This document shows positions 36,485 to 47,669 of a stretch of DNA of 64,000 nt, piece by piece; position 1 is the stretch's first letter, and every line of letters begins with the position of its first letter. Both the position numbers and the translations under genes were made by a program. The stretch comes from Rhodamnia argentea (lineage: Eukaryota > Streptophyta > Magnoliopsida > Myrtales > Myrtaceae): NCBI RefSeq assembly GCF_020921035.1, contig NC_063156.1:26584283-26648282 (forward strand). The letters are read 5' to 3'. The notes beneath the pieces were generated by a model. The model saw nothing but the letters and a program-made list of their open reading frames with translations. It was not told where the DNA came from and searched no databases.

Positions 36485-39400
36485 TTAATTAACTTTAGTC
36501 TTCCCTTTTATTCCGTTTAAAACTTCATCGATATCATTGGCAATGGCCATCGAGTCTCTCGCGATCCCCACCAATCCTTGCTTAGAGAAACCAGCGCAAT
36601 AAATGTAGTTCTCTCCCTTCCAGTGATGCGGACACGGGCGTTTCAGCTTCCCGTCTTTGTTCGGTATGTACTCGTAATCCTGCACGTGTTCGACAAAATG
36701 CAATCCTTTAGTTAGAAAGTATAAGAGAGTGAATAACGTGATAACTTCAATATCCTGATTCAGTACAAGAAAAATATCATAATTAATTCTTAACTACCTA
36801 AGTTGATTATCGCATTGACACTCACAATATTCAAACACAATATCATATAAACTACAAACCGACCAATCACACATGTTTAATACTTTCTAACACCCTATAT
36901 AACGCAACATAAATCATTAGCAGTTAATCATCCTTAAACTACTTGTATTTGGATCTACAAAGCAAATCCTATATCCTTTTCAAACACTGAAAATGCAATT
37001 ATAGATGCTTTCCTTCAATGAAAAGTCCAGCCTAAAAAAATATGTCCAATTATAATATTTTATGGGAACGGACTTTTCTTATTTTTTGCAGTGACGCTTA
37101 TATTCTCTAGTTCATTGACATTCATCTTGGATTTCATTAAAAACTAAGCGTCTATACATGAAATTCAATGCTATAAACTTAGTATTCTGGTGCTATGTTA
37201 GTTGCTTGGACCAACCTTGGGCCAATAATTTGCAGTACTCTTGTAGCCTGTTGCGAAGATAATCGCATTGAATCGCTTAACGACTCCATTCTCAAACTGT
37301 TGACATCTAAATTTTGATTTTTCTTAAATCATTTATCTTGTATAAAAAAAGAGGATTAGTTTTAGCTCTCACAAAAAAATAATTAAATCATTTTTATCAT
37401 TAATTTTAGCATTCATGCATTACATTTGCATTTTATAGGACCGGCGACGAAAGCAATTAATTCATTAAAATTTGTAATATTGGTTTGGGGGCAATTAATC
37501 TAGCTATTATAATATTTCAAATCTTAAAGAATAAATGAGCTAATTGTTTCAATAATATCGTAGAGATATCAGAATATGTCCTTTGAATGAAAATAGAAAA
37601 GAGATATGGGCAAGAAACCCTAATCTCACACCTATATATACATATGTCATGGACGTTCACAAGGGGGAGGGGGGGTCGGCAAAAAAAAATTAATCTGCTC
37701 ACAATCTTGGAATTCACGTGAAAAGGGCGAGAGCGAGAGAGTGGTTGTTGGTGTTTTTACAGTTGAGGAAAAGGACAAAAGCAGTTCAAGTTTCGTTCGT
37801 CAGGGTTTGTAGATCCTACCGCGCCCGAAGTCGACCACCGCCGCAGCAAAATTGCCGCGCTACTGTTCAGCTTGGCAACTCAGTTGTTCGGGGCTGTTCA
37901 AAGACCAAATCGCCCACCGTTCGGGCAGTCTTTTTAGCTGCTGTTTTGCAGCTTTTTTCTCTGCTATTCAAGGACCGACTTATCACTGCTTTGGTGTTGG
38001 GTTTGCTGCTATTCGGGCTTATTTGGCTGCTGTTTTGACATTGAATTTCTACTGTTTGGGTCAAATACTCACTGTTTTGTGCTGTTTTTTGCTGGTATAT
38101 ACCCGAAACAGCTCTGTTTTGGGCAATTACTTGATACTAATCGGTGCAGATTTTTGGTCACAAGCAGGGTTGATTTCTATGTTACTTTGGGAGGTGAAAT
38201 TCTTGTCGTTTAGTATTAATTGAAGCTCAGATTGGCTGCTGCGAATTCACCTCATCACAGGTCAAGTCCTAGCCTGTGCGACACCCTTGAGTGACTGGTC
38301 CGAAGAATTGAAGTTCGACCTACAAGTTTGGCGCAAGTCCAAATTCGGGAAAACAATATTGCAATCTAGGTATATTTCCAAATTTAAATTTGTACGATAT
38401 TGTGTTACCTATTGTGCATGGATTGAAGATTAGATTGCAAGTCTAAAAATTCTATTGCAAGATTAGAATATTTGATTGCTTTTTCGAGGTTGGCGTATAT
38501 CTACAATTGAATATTCTCCTACAATCTTGTAATTATCACTTGCCAATTTTGAAGTCTAGGTTGAATATTCTCGAACATCTTGTGATATATTACTTGCTTA
38601 ACTGGGACAAATTTGAAAATCCTCGCATATACTCAATATATCAAAAGCCTTTCAAAATGTGATTGACTAGGAATTTCCTAATCCACAACCGCACATATGG
38701 AAATAAGTCTATCTATTAGGCTTTAGATGATATTATTTCCATAGCGAGAATTTCGAATTTTTAAGGTCGATCAGTCGGGCTTCGGATCGAAACTTAATTC
38801 GAAAAGTTCAGCGTAATTATCCTTTTCATTGAAAGATTTGCAACTTGAATTTAAATTCATTCACAAAAACTGAAAAAAAAAAAAGAATCAGAAAACAAAA
38901 ATAAAAATAAAAATTCTTGTCTCATATCTTTAAATTTCGTGTCGGAAAATAAAAAAAGATTAGGAAGATATGGTTTCTTAAAAACCACGTCTTATCATTT
39001 TTAGAAAGATAAGATTTTCTAGAAATCCTATCTAATGGATTGCATCTTTAAATAAAATCTTTGGAATCCATTTCAATTTTTTTAAAAAGATGTATGCTTA
39101 GGGTTAAGAGATTTTCTTAAAAATTTTGGGAATTAATGATAGTTAAACCCGAGAATTATAAGTTAATCTTGAACCAATTCACCCTCATTTTTTCATTAAT
39201 TTTTAATTTTGGAAATTAGTCCAAAATACAAAAAAAAAAATCATAAAAAGAAAACCCAAAAATTGCACCTTTGAATTTTAAGTCAGAATTAATCAAAATT
39301 GTCACACTAAATATTTTTCAAGAAATTGCTACCGAAAGGGCATTAATTTTATAAATTAATGTAACCAAGTCCTGAACTCAAGATTTCTGATTCGTAGAAA

Positions 39401-41037
39401 TAAAATAGTTTTCTCCCACTATTTTATTTAGGTTTCTAGTCGACCTACCAAAAATGATTAGTGGCGGCTCCGAAAAATTAAAAATCTTTTGAAAGATAAT
39501 CATTTGAACCATAAATCACGATTTGGTAGAACTTGGGAGAGTTCGAGCCAAATTAATTAATGGCAATCTGTTAACCTAAAATTGGAAAACCCGATTTTTA
39601 GGTCGCGACACAAACACAACATTATTACCATTAATCCTCACTATTTCAGGAAGAACCCGCAAAAAGATCAGAATGATCAAAGCCACCATGATTATAAATT
39701 GTCGAAACACAAATGATCAGCAAACACTTGAGCTTTGTATGATTGATGAAAATAAACACGGAAAAAATGTCAATATTATATGTAGCTCTTACTATAATAT
39801 CTCCGGATTGAATTTTCTTAACCGTGCAAAGGTTAATTGCTGGAGTTTTTCCACTCTCCACTTTCAGGTGAAATGGGCCTTTAGCCGGTTGACGGATCCC
39901 ATACCTAGTCAGATCACCATACCAGAGCTTCCTAAGAAATGTCATCACGGGATCGGCGACCGTCATCGGGACATTGGATAATAGCATTCCGACATAAACC
40001 ATCTCCTTGTTGAGCTCATGAAGCTGCAACAAGATGCACAATTTCATCGATAGATCATTGTCCTTTTACTTTTCTCTCTATCTCAATAAAATATATATTT
40101 TTTTGGTTGAGGGATAGACCAAATTATTATGTGATTGAAATTATTCATTTGCTTTTACTATAAATGCTAGATATTCACCGAGATCTTGCAATTCTCTTCA
40201 GGTTGAAAGCTCAAAATCTCATTAGGAAGGTTTAGACAAAAAGATCATAATGGTGTTGTGCTTTAATTGTCCTATATAAATGCAAGTGGAAACGATATGA
40301 AGACCTTACATTTTAAAAGGAAAAAAAAAGACTTTGAATTAGGTCAAGTCCGTGCCATGCATGCCCAAATTTTGAAGCAAAAAGACGGAAGACAGAAAAA
40401 GAGGCAAATAAAAAAGAGGCCATACTGGGTTCCTAATCACAATTGAAGTATGAGCACCGAAGTTTGATAGATCATAGCTAATCTCCATCCCCGAATCTCC
40501 ACATCCAACTACTAAAACTACTTTATTCTCATAATCTTTTCCGGATTTATACTCGCTCGAATGGATGATCTTCCCTTCAAAACCATCCAACCCGGGCAAT
40601 TCAGGGATAAAACCCTGGCCATTTTCACCTGTTGCCACAACCAAGAACTGGACCATATAGACCTCCTTCTCTTGGGTTGATGTGTTCCTAGCTTCGACCC
40701 TCCACTTCCTCTCGTTCTCGAGGTACGAGCCCTCTTCGACGAAACGACAGTATCGGGGCTCAATGCCAAACCTAGAGATGTAAGAGTCGATGTACTCGAG
40801 GAAGGATTTTCTGGACATGAAGGTGGAGGACGACGATACATGGGGCATGTAGGGCAGTGAACAAAATTCCCTAGCAAGATGAAGGTTCAAGCGATCATAT
40901 GATCTCTTTCTCCACAGCGAGACACAATAGTCTTCTCTCTTTAGAACTATGTTTCGAATTGATAGGTGAGATAAACAATTGGAGACCGCTAGGCCTGAAG
41001 GGCCAGCTCCCACTATCAGCACCACCACCTCCTCCAT
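36485..41037 (-). pseudogene. YUCCA10-like flavin monooxygenase, broken copy A
   Basis: Four exons correspond to the intact neighbour: 41037-40426, 40023-39793, 39656-39611 continued at 37297-37216, and 36679-36485. Exon 3 is split by a 2313-bp element with LTR-type ends (37298-39610). The acceptor before exon 3 reads GCGG instead of GCAG (A to G, plus-strand base 39658). The NADPH motif is GCGDSG, where functional members have GxGNSG, and exon 2 has lost one codon (LLSNVPM against LLSKYVPM). Otherwise the frame is open, with FAD motif GAGPSG at residues 10-15 and FATGYKS conserved, so it died recently relative to the duplication. A truncated oxidase from exons 1-2 could still be transcribed, but it would lack the ATG-containing motif and C-terminus. 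Normal YUCCA enzymes convert indole-3-pyruvate to auxin. Confidence 0.85.
37293..39615. mobile_element. 2313-bp solo-LTR-like insertion in YUCCA exon 3
   Basis: The element at 37298-39610 begins TGTTGACATC and ends GGTCGCGACA, the TG...CA ends of an LTR. It is bounded by the 5-bp duplication CAAAC (37293-37297 and 39611-39615), and unit B lacks it at the same place. A TATA-like CTATATATACATA lies at about 37632. There is no long open frame with a recognised domain, and no internal polypurine or primer-binding structure, so a solo LTR left by recombination is the best reading. Long LTRs ending in GTCGCGACA are known from Tat-type Ty3 elements, as I recall; that assignment is inference. Confidence 0.85.
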
Positions 41038-43965
41038 ATTAAGTCTAGGATTTTCTCTTCTCTAGCTATTTCTATCTGATTTGTAACCTAGATTTCAGTG
41101 GGTGGGTGTGTTCTGTAGGGCTTCCTTTTTATGGTGGATAGAAGACATGATTCCTTGAGGCCAATCCCTTCCAAATGTCGTTGCGATTGCGTACGTTGTG
41201 CTCTACATGTGTGTACATTTGGAAACAATGCACAAGCCCTAGATTCAGGGTTAGATGTCAAAAAAGGCAATGTGACAGTCAAAGACCTGGGTTTTACTTT
41301 GTTGACCATATTAACTTTTGTCCCGACTTTTTCCTTCATTAAATTACATGAGATTGTGTCCTTAATTATGAGGAATTAAGACTGTGTTTGAATAAAAAGA
41401 CAAGACAAAAATCAAGAGTGGTGAGCAATGGATATACATCCATTAATAGGTAATGAGTGAGTTGCAAAACCCTCAAACCTTGTGCATGTCTGGTAATGAA
41501 AGTACATAAACACCGCCCATCATCTTGATTTAATTTATGGCCAACTTATTCTCAATTTGCTGCCATCTTGCCTTGCATGATGCTCGGCCTAGTAGTCGTC
41601 ATGTACACCAGTCAATTATTAAAAGACATGAGCATCATACTCCATCTTAATTTAGTTAAATTTCCACGTCTGAACAAAAATAATTTTATTGTAGATTAGC
41701 ATTGTTGTCGTGACTTGCATGATTAGCTAGCTTGAAATAATGCTATTGAAAAGAGAATTTTGTCATTATTTACATAATGAGAATTGAACCATATCCTCTA
41801 GGACAAGTGAAATCCAACATTTCTGACAATACTTGGATTTGCTATTCAAGCGATACCATCTTGTGTTACTGAAGCGCTTATCTCATTATAGTTTGAAAGA
41901 TTGTTGTCCGTTAAATCATAATGGCTACCATACCATGTCTAGAAAGGTATCTTTCTGGTTTGTATTTAAAATCTATAAGTACACCTTCAAGCCCTCTTAC
42001 TTTGGACTCGCTTTCCACATCAGGAGGAAGCTACGTAATTTGCACATCACTTAGCTTAAGAAGGTTGCAATGCAAAAGGGGTAACACTAACTATTATCTT
42101 TGGCAAAGGCAACAAGAAAATATTGGATTGGATAAAATGAAGTATCTTGGCAAATTAGTACATAGGATCATATCCTACAATCACTTGCTAGCGGAATTTC
42201 CCATATCTTTTAAGGACATAAAAATGATAAATCATCTTGGTATCTAAAGATGGATATAGAGTTTTTTAACAAGGAAAAAAAGTAGCCGACCTCGAAAAAC
42301 TGTTGCACGATACAACATAAAAACACTTGAAAAGTCTATCAAAAAGAATTATTTTATGTGCATTTTACGGTAATGAAAATCTAACTCTATCCTTTAATAG
42401 CATAAGAAAATTTCAACTTTTTCACGGTATTTAAAATTATCATTTGGATGACATAATTTTTTATCTAACATAATTTTTCATCTATTGGCAACATTGCGTC
42501 GTGTCTGACTTCATTTTCCATCGGTTGGCGACATTGCATCTTGTCCGACGATATTTTACATCTATTGGCAACATTCCGTCGTGTCTGACAATATTTTCTA
42601 TGTATTGGGAACATTTTTTCGTGTGTGACGCTCTTTTCTATTTGTGTACTTTTTTAGCTCATAAAAGTTGTTACATGCCAAACTAATATCACTTCAAATT
42701 AAAGTATTGCGAATCAAGGTTCATTATGTGTAAGTATTCTATTCATTAAATCCACCCTATTATGTCTTCAAAGGTAGGGGTGTGTAGGTTCCAGGATAGA
42801 CAAGGTCCGTGCCTTACTTTGCAACCTACCATGTAGCTATTGGGAACTTTCCTTATAAACTCTTGAAATCACCTTAAAATCTAAAAACAGCAAAGCTCGG
42901 ACAACCTTTTCATGATAATATTTTTGCTCTTATTTTGTTATGAGATATATATAACAAAAAATACTAAGGGATTAGCTTATTAGACAAGAGCATTTGGATT
43001 TTGCACTCAAAGAACATAAGTTTTTCATTCGATTCTTAATCAATACGATCTTTCAGGCGATGTTATGAGGAAATAATTTTTGTAAGACCCCATTCGTGAC
43101 TTGGCATTTTTGTTGGATTTGTTAATTCAAATTCTTAACAAAGCTCATTAATGCTTATCTATTTTCATTAATGAAACTTAGGGTTTATTATAGAAATAAT
43201 GATCTCACATGCATGAACGTTTGGCCATTTTGCAATCAAGTGTCCCAACTTTCTTTCTTGTTGTAATTCAATCGAGAACCTCAACTTCTAATATCACTGA
43301 ATGAGAGGTTTCTATTAAATGAAGTGTCGGATCACGTGTCTTTTACCACTATAATTTGCTTACACAATAAAAGTTATGAGAAAATGTTGATTACGATTGC
43401 CAATTCAAGTTTAAGTTAGTTAATTAATATTTTTTTCTCTCTTTCCTTTTCCTTTTCTTCATCTTCTTCTTTCCACCTCTTCTTCGTGCTTGCAGCTTGC
43501 CAGCTTGTCATATCTCCCCGGTTGCACGAGCTTGATGTCCCGGTTGGCCACACCTGATGGCCTCGTCTACATACCTCTGCTCGATGCCACGTTGGCGCCT
43601 GGTTTTATCTCCAAGCTCCATTAGAGGTCGACTGTTGCTGCTGCCAAAACCCCCAACTATTGCTTCATCGCTAACCTAGCCTCGGCTATAACACCATTTT
43701 CGGCTCTCCACCACCACCACCTTCGGTTATCGCTCACTCTAGCCAACTTCCAATGAAGGGTTACCCACACCATATTTGAGGTCTCACAACCTCTTATATG
43801 AGCATACGACCTTCGATATGAGGCTACGTGCTAGACTCTGAGGTTGCTCCGGTGTCAAGTCCGGAGCAATTTCAAACGGGTGGTGATGGTGCAAGTGGCA
43901 CAACCCAAGTCTAGTGGAGGTGGCAAGGCAAACGACGGTAGTGGCCTTGGTGCAGAGAGGGAGAG
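41038..43965. other. Upstream and right flank of unit A
   Basis: The first 350 bp upstream of copy A is nearly the same as that of copy B and holds the promoter. 41921-42110 is another conserved patch (see rejected items). 42471-42629 is a 40-bp minisatellite. 43440-43960 is a moderately GC-rich stretch with CCACCACCACC-type low complexity. No separate gene is recognised. Confidence 0.5.
42471..42629 (+). repeat. 40-bp minisatellite, four copies
   Basis: Four successive units of about 40 bp share the pattern ATTTTnCATCTATTGGCAAC followed by ATT.CGTCGTGTCTGAC. The copies are 70-90 per cent alike by eye. The array is present in unit A and absent from the matching place in unit B. Confidence 0.85.
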
Positions 43966-45433
43966 GAGCCGTCATCTATTAATTTTTGAGATTTGCTAGC
44001 ATAATTTTCTTTGGGTGACTGTGAGAATAACAGTACATTGTGAACCACAAATCCTTACAAATGTGGACCCCACAATAATTTTATCTAATTATAATTTATT
44101 TTTTTGTGACCCAAAAGGGACTGCTAGTACAACAGTCACCCAAAAACTGTCATGCAATCAATTCCCTTAATTTTTCGCCAACCCAGACATTTTTTTTTTC
44201 ACATAAGCATCTAACTCAACATATTAAATGGTTAGTTACACTCTTACGACGTCATTACCCTGATTTTTGCAATTGCTGGCACAATGACTTATTGTAGTTT
44301 CCCAATGTCTTTGTTTTGACAGCCAAGGCACTGTGGTAAAAAAAAAAAAACCTTGGGGGTAAAAGTACGCATACGAAGTTACTCATATAAGAAAATAGAT
44401 TCCTAAAAATAAGTCGTCTAAAATTTGGAGCAGTCTTAGTTCCTACTTGTTTTAATGCTATTGACATAAGCTTGAAAAAGAACTTGAATAACGGAAAGAA
44501 CGTGGCCTGTTTAAAGAATAACTTCTTCATAGTTTATATATTCTATTTTCCAATGTTGGATTTTATCAAATATGTAAATAATTGTCTTTTATTCTAACAA
44601 ATATAATGACATCCAACTAATGAAAGAAATAAACTAATAGGAAAATCCAGTTAAATTATTTTTAACTATAGAAAAGATGAGATATATTTCTTTTTTTGGT
44701 TTGGAAAGATGAGATATAATTTATTAGGTTTTGTTAATTTCATTCAAGTCATTTGTTCAGTGAACATATGAAGTTTCAACAACTAAAGAAACCCCCAATG
44801 AAAACAAGAACAAAAGTTTTGACTATTAATAATCTAAAATATCGGTTGTAGTAAAAGATCTTTTCGAGGCCAAATAAATCATTACCTAGATGATGGTCAA
44901 AATTATTTTGTGACTTTGACAATGGTAACATACAAATTAGTCACCAAAACTAGTATTTGAGATCATATGTTTCCTCCTAAAAATTTCTCAATTTTGAGAG
45001 GCAAATGGAATCTATTATAGAAATTTATAACAGGATTCCTCCTATAAGTGGGTTTTCAAAGCAAATTTTTTTTTTTTTTTGCCACTACACATACTAACTC
45101 TAATTCCCTATGTGTCGCAGTGGTGCCCTCTCACAAACAGGAGCAGAACACAACAAGAGTATGAGGGAGATCCATTTTCACAACAAGAAGTTCAAGAGAT
45201 TAGCTTTGACTAGCATTGGACTCAATTGGAAATTGCTGAATAAAACATAAAACGCGGACCACCATTACACACCAGTAAACAAGCATGCAGAGGCCTCTCA
45301 TCCCTATTCATATAGAAACCCTAGACACGGAGTTTAGGAGCTTGCATCCACGTTTAGAAGCGTTCTCTCTTACATTCCAAACTTCAAAATCAGTCAACTT
45401 AGATAGATAGAGATAGAGGGAGAGCGAAGTTGA

Positions 45434-47669
45434 TTAGTTCAGTTTAGTCTTCCCTTTTATTCCGTTTAGAACTTCATTGATATCATTGGCGATGGCCACC
45501 GAATCTCTCGCGATCCCTGCCAACCCTTGCTTAGAGAAACCTGCGCAATAAATGTTGTTCTCTCCCTTCCAATGATGCGGGCACGGGCGTTTCGGCATCC
45601 CTTCTTTGTTCAGTATGTACTCGTAATCCTGCACATGTTCGACAAACCGCATTCCTTCAATTAGAAAGTATGAGAGAGTAAATAACGTGATAACTTCATT
45701 ATCCTGATTCAGTACAAGAAAAATAACATAATTAATACTTAACTACCTAAGTTTATTATTGCATTGACTCTCACAATATTCAAACACACTGTTATATAAA
45801 CTACAAATCTACCAATTGCACATATTCAATACATTCTAACACCTTATATAGTATAGCATAAATCGTTAGCAGTTAATCAACCTTAAACTACTTGTACGTG
45901 GATCTACAAAGCAAATCCTATATCCTTTTCAAAAGGCTGAAAATGCAATTATAGGTGCTTTCCCTCCATGAAAAGTAGAGCAGCCTAAAAAACATGCCAA
46001 ATCATAATACTTTGTGGGAACAGACTTTTCTTATTTTGTGTAGTGATGCTTATATTCTCTAGTTCATTGACATTCATCTTGGGTTTCATGAAAAACTACA
46101 TGTCTATATGTGAAATTCAATGCTATAAACTTAGTAAAATGGTGCTATGTTAGTTGCTTGGACAAACCTTGAGCCAATAATTTGCAGTACTCTTGTAGCC
46201 TGTTGCGAAGATAATCCCATCAAATCGCTTAACAACGCCATTCTGAAACACAACATTATTACCATTAATTCTCACTATTTCAGGAAGAACCTGCAAAAAA
46301 AAATCAGAATGAACAAAGCCACCATGATTATAAATTGTCGAAACACAAATGATCAGGAAACACTTGAGCTTTGCATGATTGACGAAAATAAACACGGAAA
46401 AAATGTCAATAGTATATGTAGCTCTTACCATAATATCTCCGGATTGGATTTTCTTAACCGTGCCAACGTCAATTATTGGAGTTTTTCCACTCTCCACTTT
46501 CAGGTAAAATGGGCCTTTAGCCGGTTGACGGATCCCATACCTAGTCAAATCACCATACCAGTGCTTCCCAAGAAATGTCATCACGGCATCGGCGACTGTC
46601 ATTGGGACATACTTGGATAATAGCATTCCAACATAAACCATCTCCTTGTTGAGCACATGAAGCTGCAACAAGATGCACAATTGCATCAATAGATCATTGT
46701 CCTTTTACTTTTCTCTCCATCTCAATAATATATATGGTTGAGGGATAGACCAGATTATTATGTGATTTAAATTATTCATTTGCTTTTTACTATAAATGCT
46801 AGATATTCACCGAGATCTTGCAATCCTCTTCAGGTTGAAGCTCAAAATCTCATTAGGAAGGTTTAGACGAAAAGATCATAATGGTGTTGTGCATTAATTG
46901 TCCTATATAAAGGCAAGTGAAAACGATATGAAGACCTTACATTTTAAAAGAAAAAAAAAAGACTTTGAATTAGGTCAAGCCCGTGCCATGCATGCCCAAA
47001 TTTTGAAGCAAAAATGATGGAAGACAGAAAAATAGGCAAACAGAAAAGAGGCCATACTGGGCTCCTAATCACAATTGAAGTATGAGCACCAAAGTTTGAT
47101 AGATCATAGCTAATCTCCATCCCCGAATTTCCACACCCAACTACTAAAACTTCTTTATTCTCATAATCTTTTCCGGATTTATACTCGCTCGAATGGATGG
47201 TCTTCCCTTCAAAACCGTCCAACCCGGGCAACTCGGGGATAAAACCCTTGCTGTTTTCGCCCGTTGCCACGACCAAGAACTGGGCCATATAGACCTCCTT
47301 CTCTTGGGTTGACGTATTCCTAGCTTCGACCCTCCACTTCCTCTCATTCTCGATGTACGAGCCCTCTTCGACGGAACGACAGTACCGGGGCTCAATGCCG
47401 AACCTAGAGATGTAAGAGTCGATGTACTCGAGGAAGGATTTTCTGGACATGAAGGTGGAGGATGACGATGCATGGGGCATGTAGGGCAGTAAACAGAATT
47501 CCTTAGCAAGATGGAGGTTCAAGCGATCATATGATCTCTTTCTCCACAACGAGGCACAATAGTCTTCTCTCTCTAGAACTATGTTTCGAATTGATAGGTG
47601 AGATAAACAATTGGAGACCGCTAGGCCTGAAGGGCCAGCTCCCACTATCAGCACCACCACCTCCTCCAT
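45434..47669 (-). CDS. YUC10: YUCCA10-like indole-3-pyruvate monooxygenase, intact copy B
   Basis: Exons 47669-47058, 46662-46429, 46290-46168 and 45628-45434 join in phase 0 into 1164 nt, 387 aa, the usual size for this branch. Motifs: FAD-binding GAGPSG (10-15), NADPH-binding GCGNSG (178-183), the monooxygenase signature FEGKTIHSSEY just before it, and FATGYKS in exon 3. YUCCA-branch text includes REDYCASLW, NLHLAKEFC, LPYMPH, GDLTRYGI and IDVGTVKKI; the last and HWKGENNIYCAGFSKQG recall Arabidopsis YUC10. Known family reaction: oxidative decarboxylation of indole-3-pyruvate to indole-3-acetic acid with NADPH and O2, the last step of the main auxin pathway, in cytosol or at the ER. YUC10 relatives are mainly seed-expressed in Arabidopsis. 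The acceptor before exon 3 is a normal TTTTGCAG, unlike copy A. It is the only functional YUCCA copy in this window. The symbol is by similarity to the YUC10/11 branch. Confidence 0.92.

Larger units (their letters stand above)
35170..43965. repeat. Tandem duplication, unit A (with broken YUCCA10 copy)
   Basis: Sequence from about 35170 to 43965 aligns in order with 43940-50350 (unit B): the left flank (GGGTGACTGT..AACA..TACATTGTGA), the YUCCA gene with its introns, its upstream DNA, and a right flank (CTTCTTCGTGCTTGCAGCTTG). Without the 2313-bp insertion unit A is about 6.4 kb, the same as unit B. Between about 42125 and 43010 the two units differ: unit A holds a 40-bp minisatellite region and unit B a GGGGTGAGC-type repeat. 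Boundaries are approximate. Confidence 0.85.

Noticed and set aside
37718-38223. Open frames inside the LTR-like insertion
   Set aside because: No retrotransposon or host domain is seen; an LTR need not encode protein, and composition is unremarkable.
41921-42247. 108-codon frame conserved in both duplication units (also 48548-48796)
   Set aside because: Over the shared stretch I count about nine codons with amino-acid changes and about one silent change between the units, the opposite of purifying selection; the frame also ends differently in each copy.
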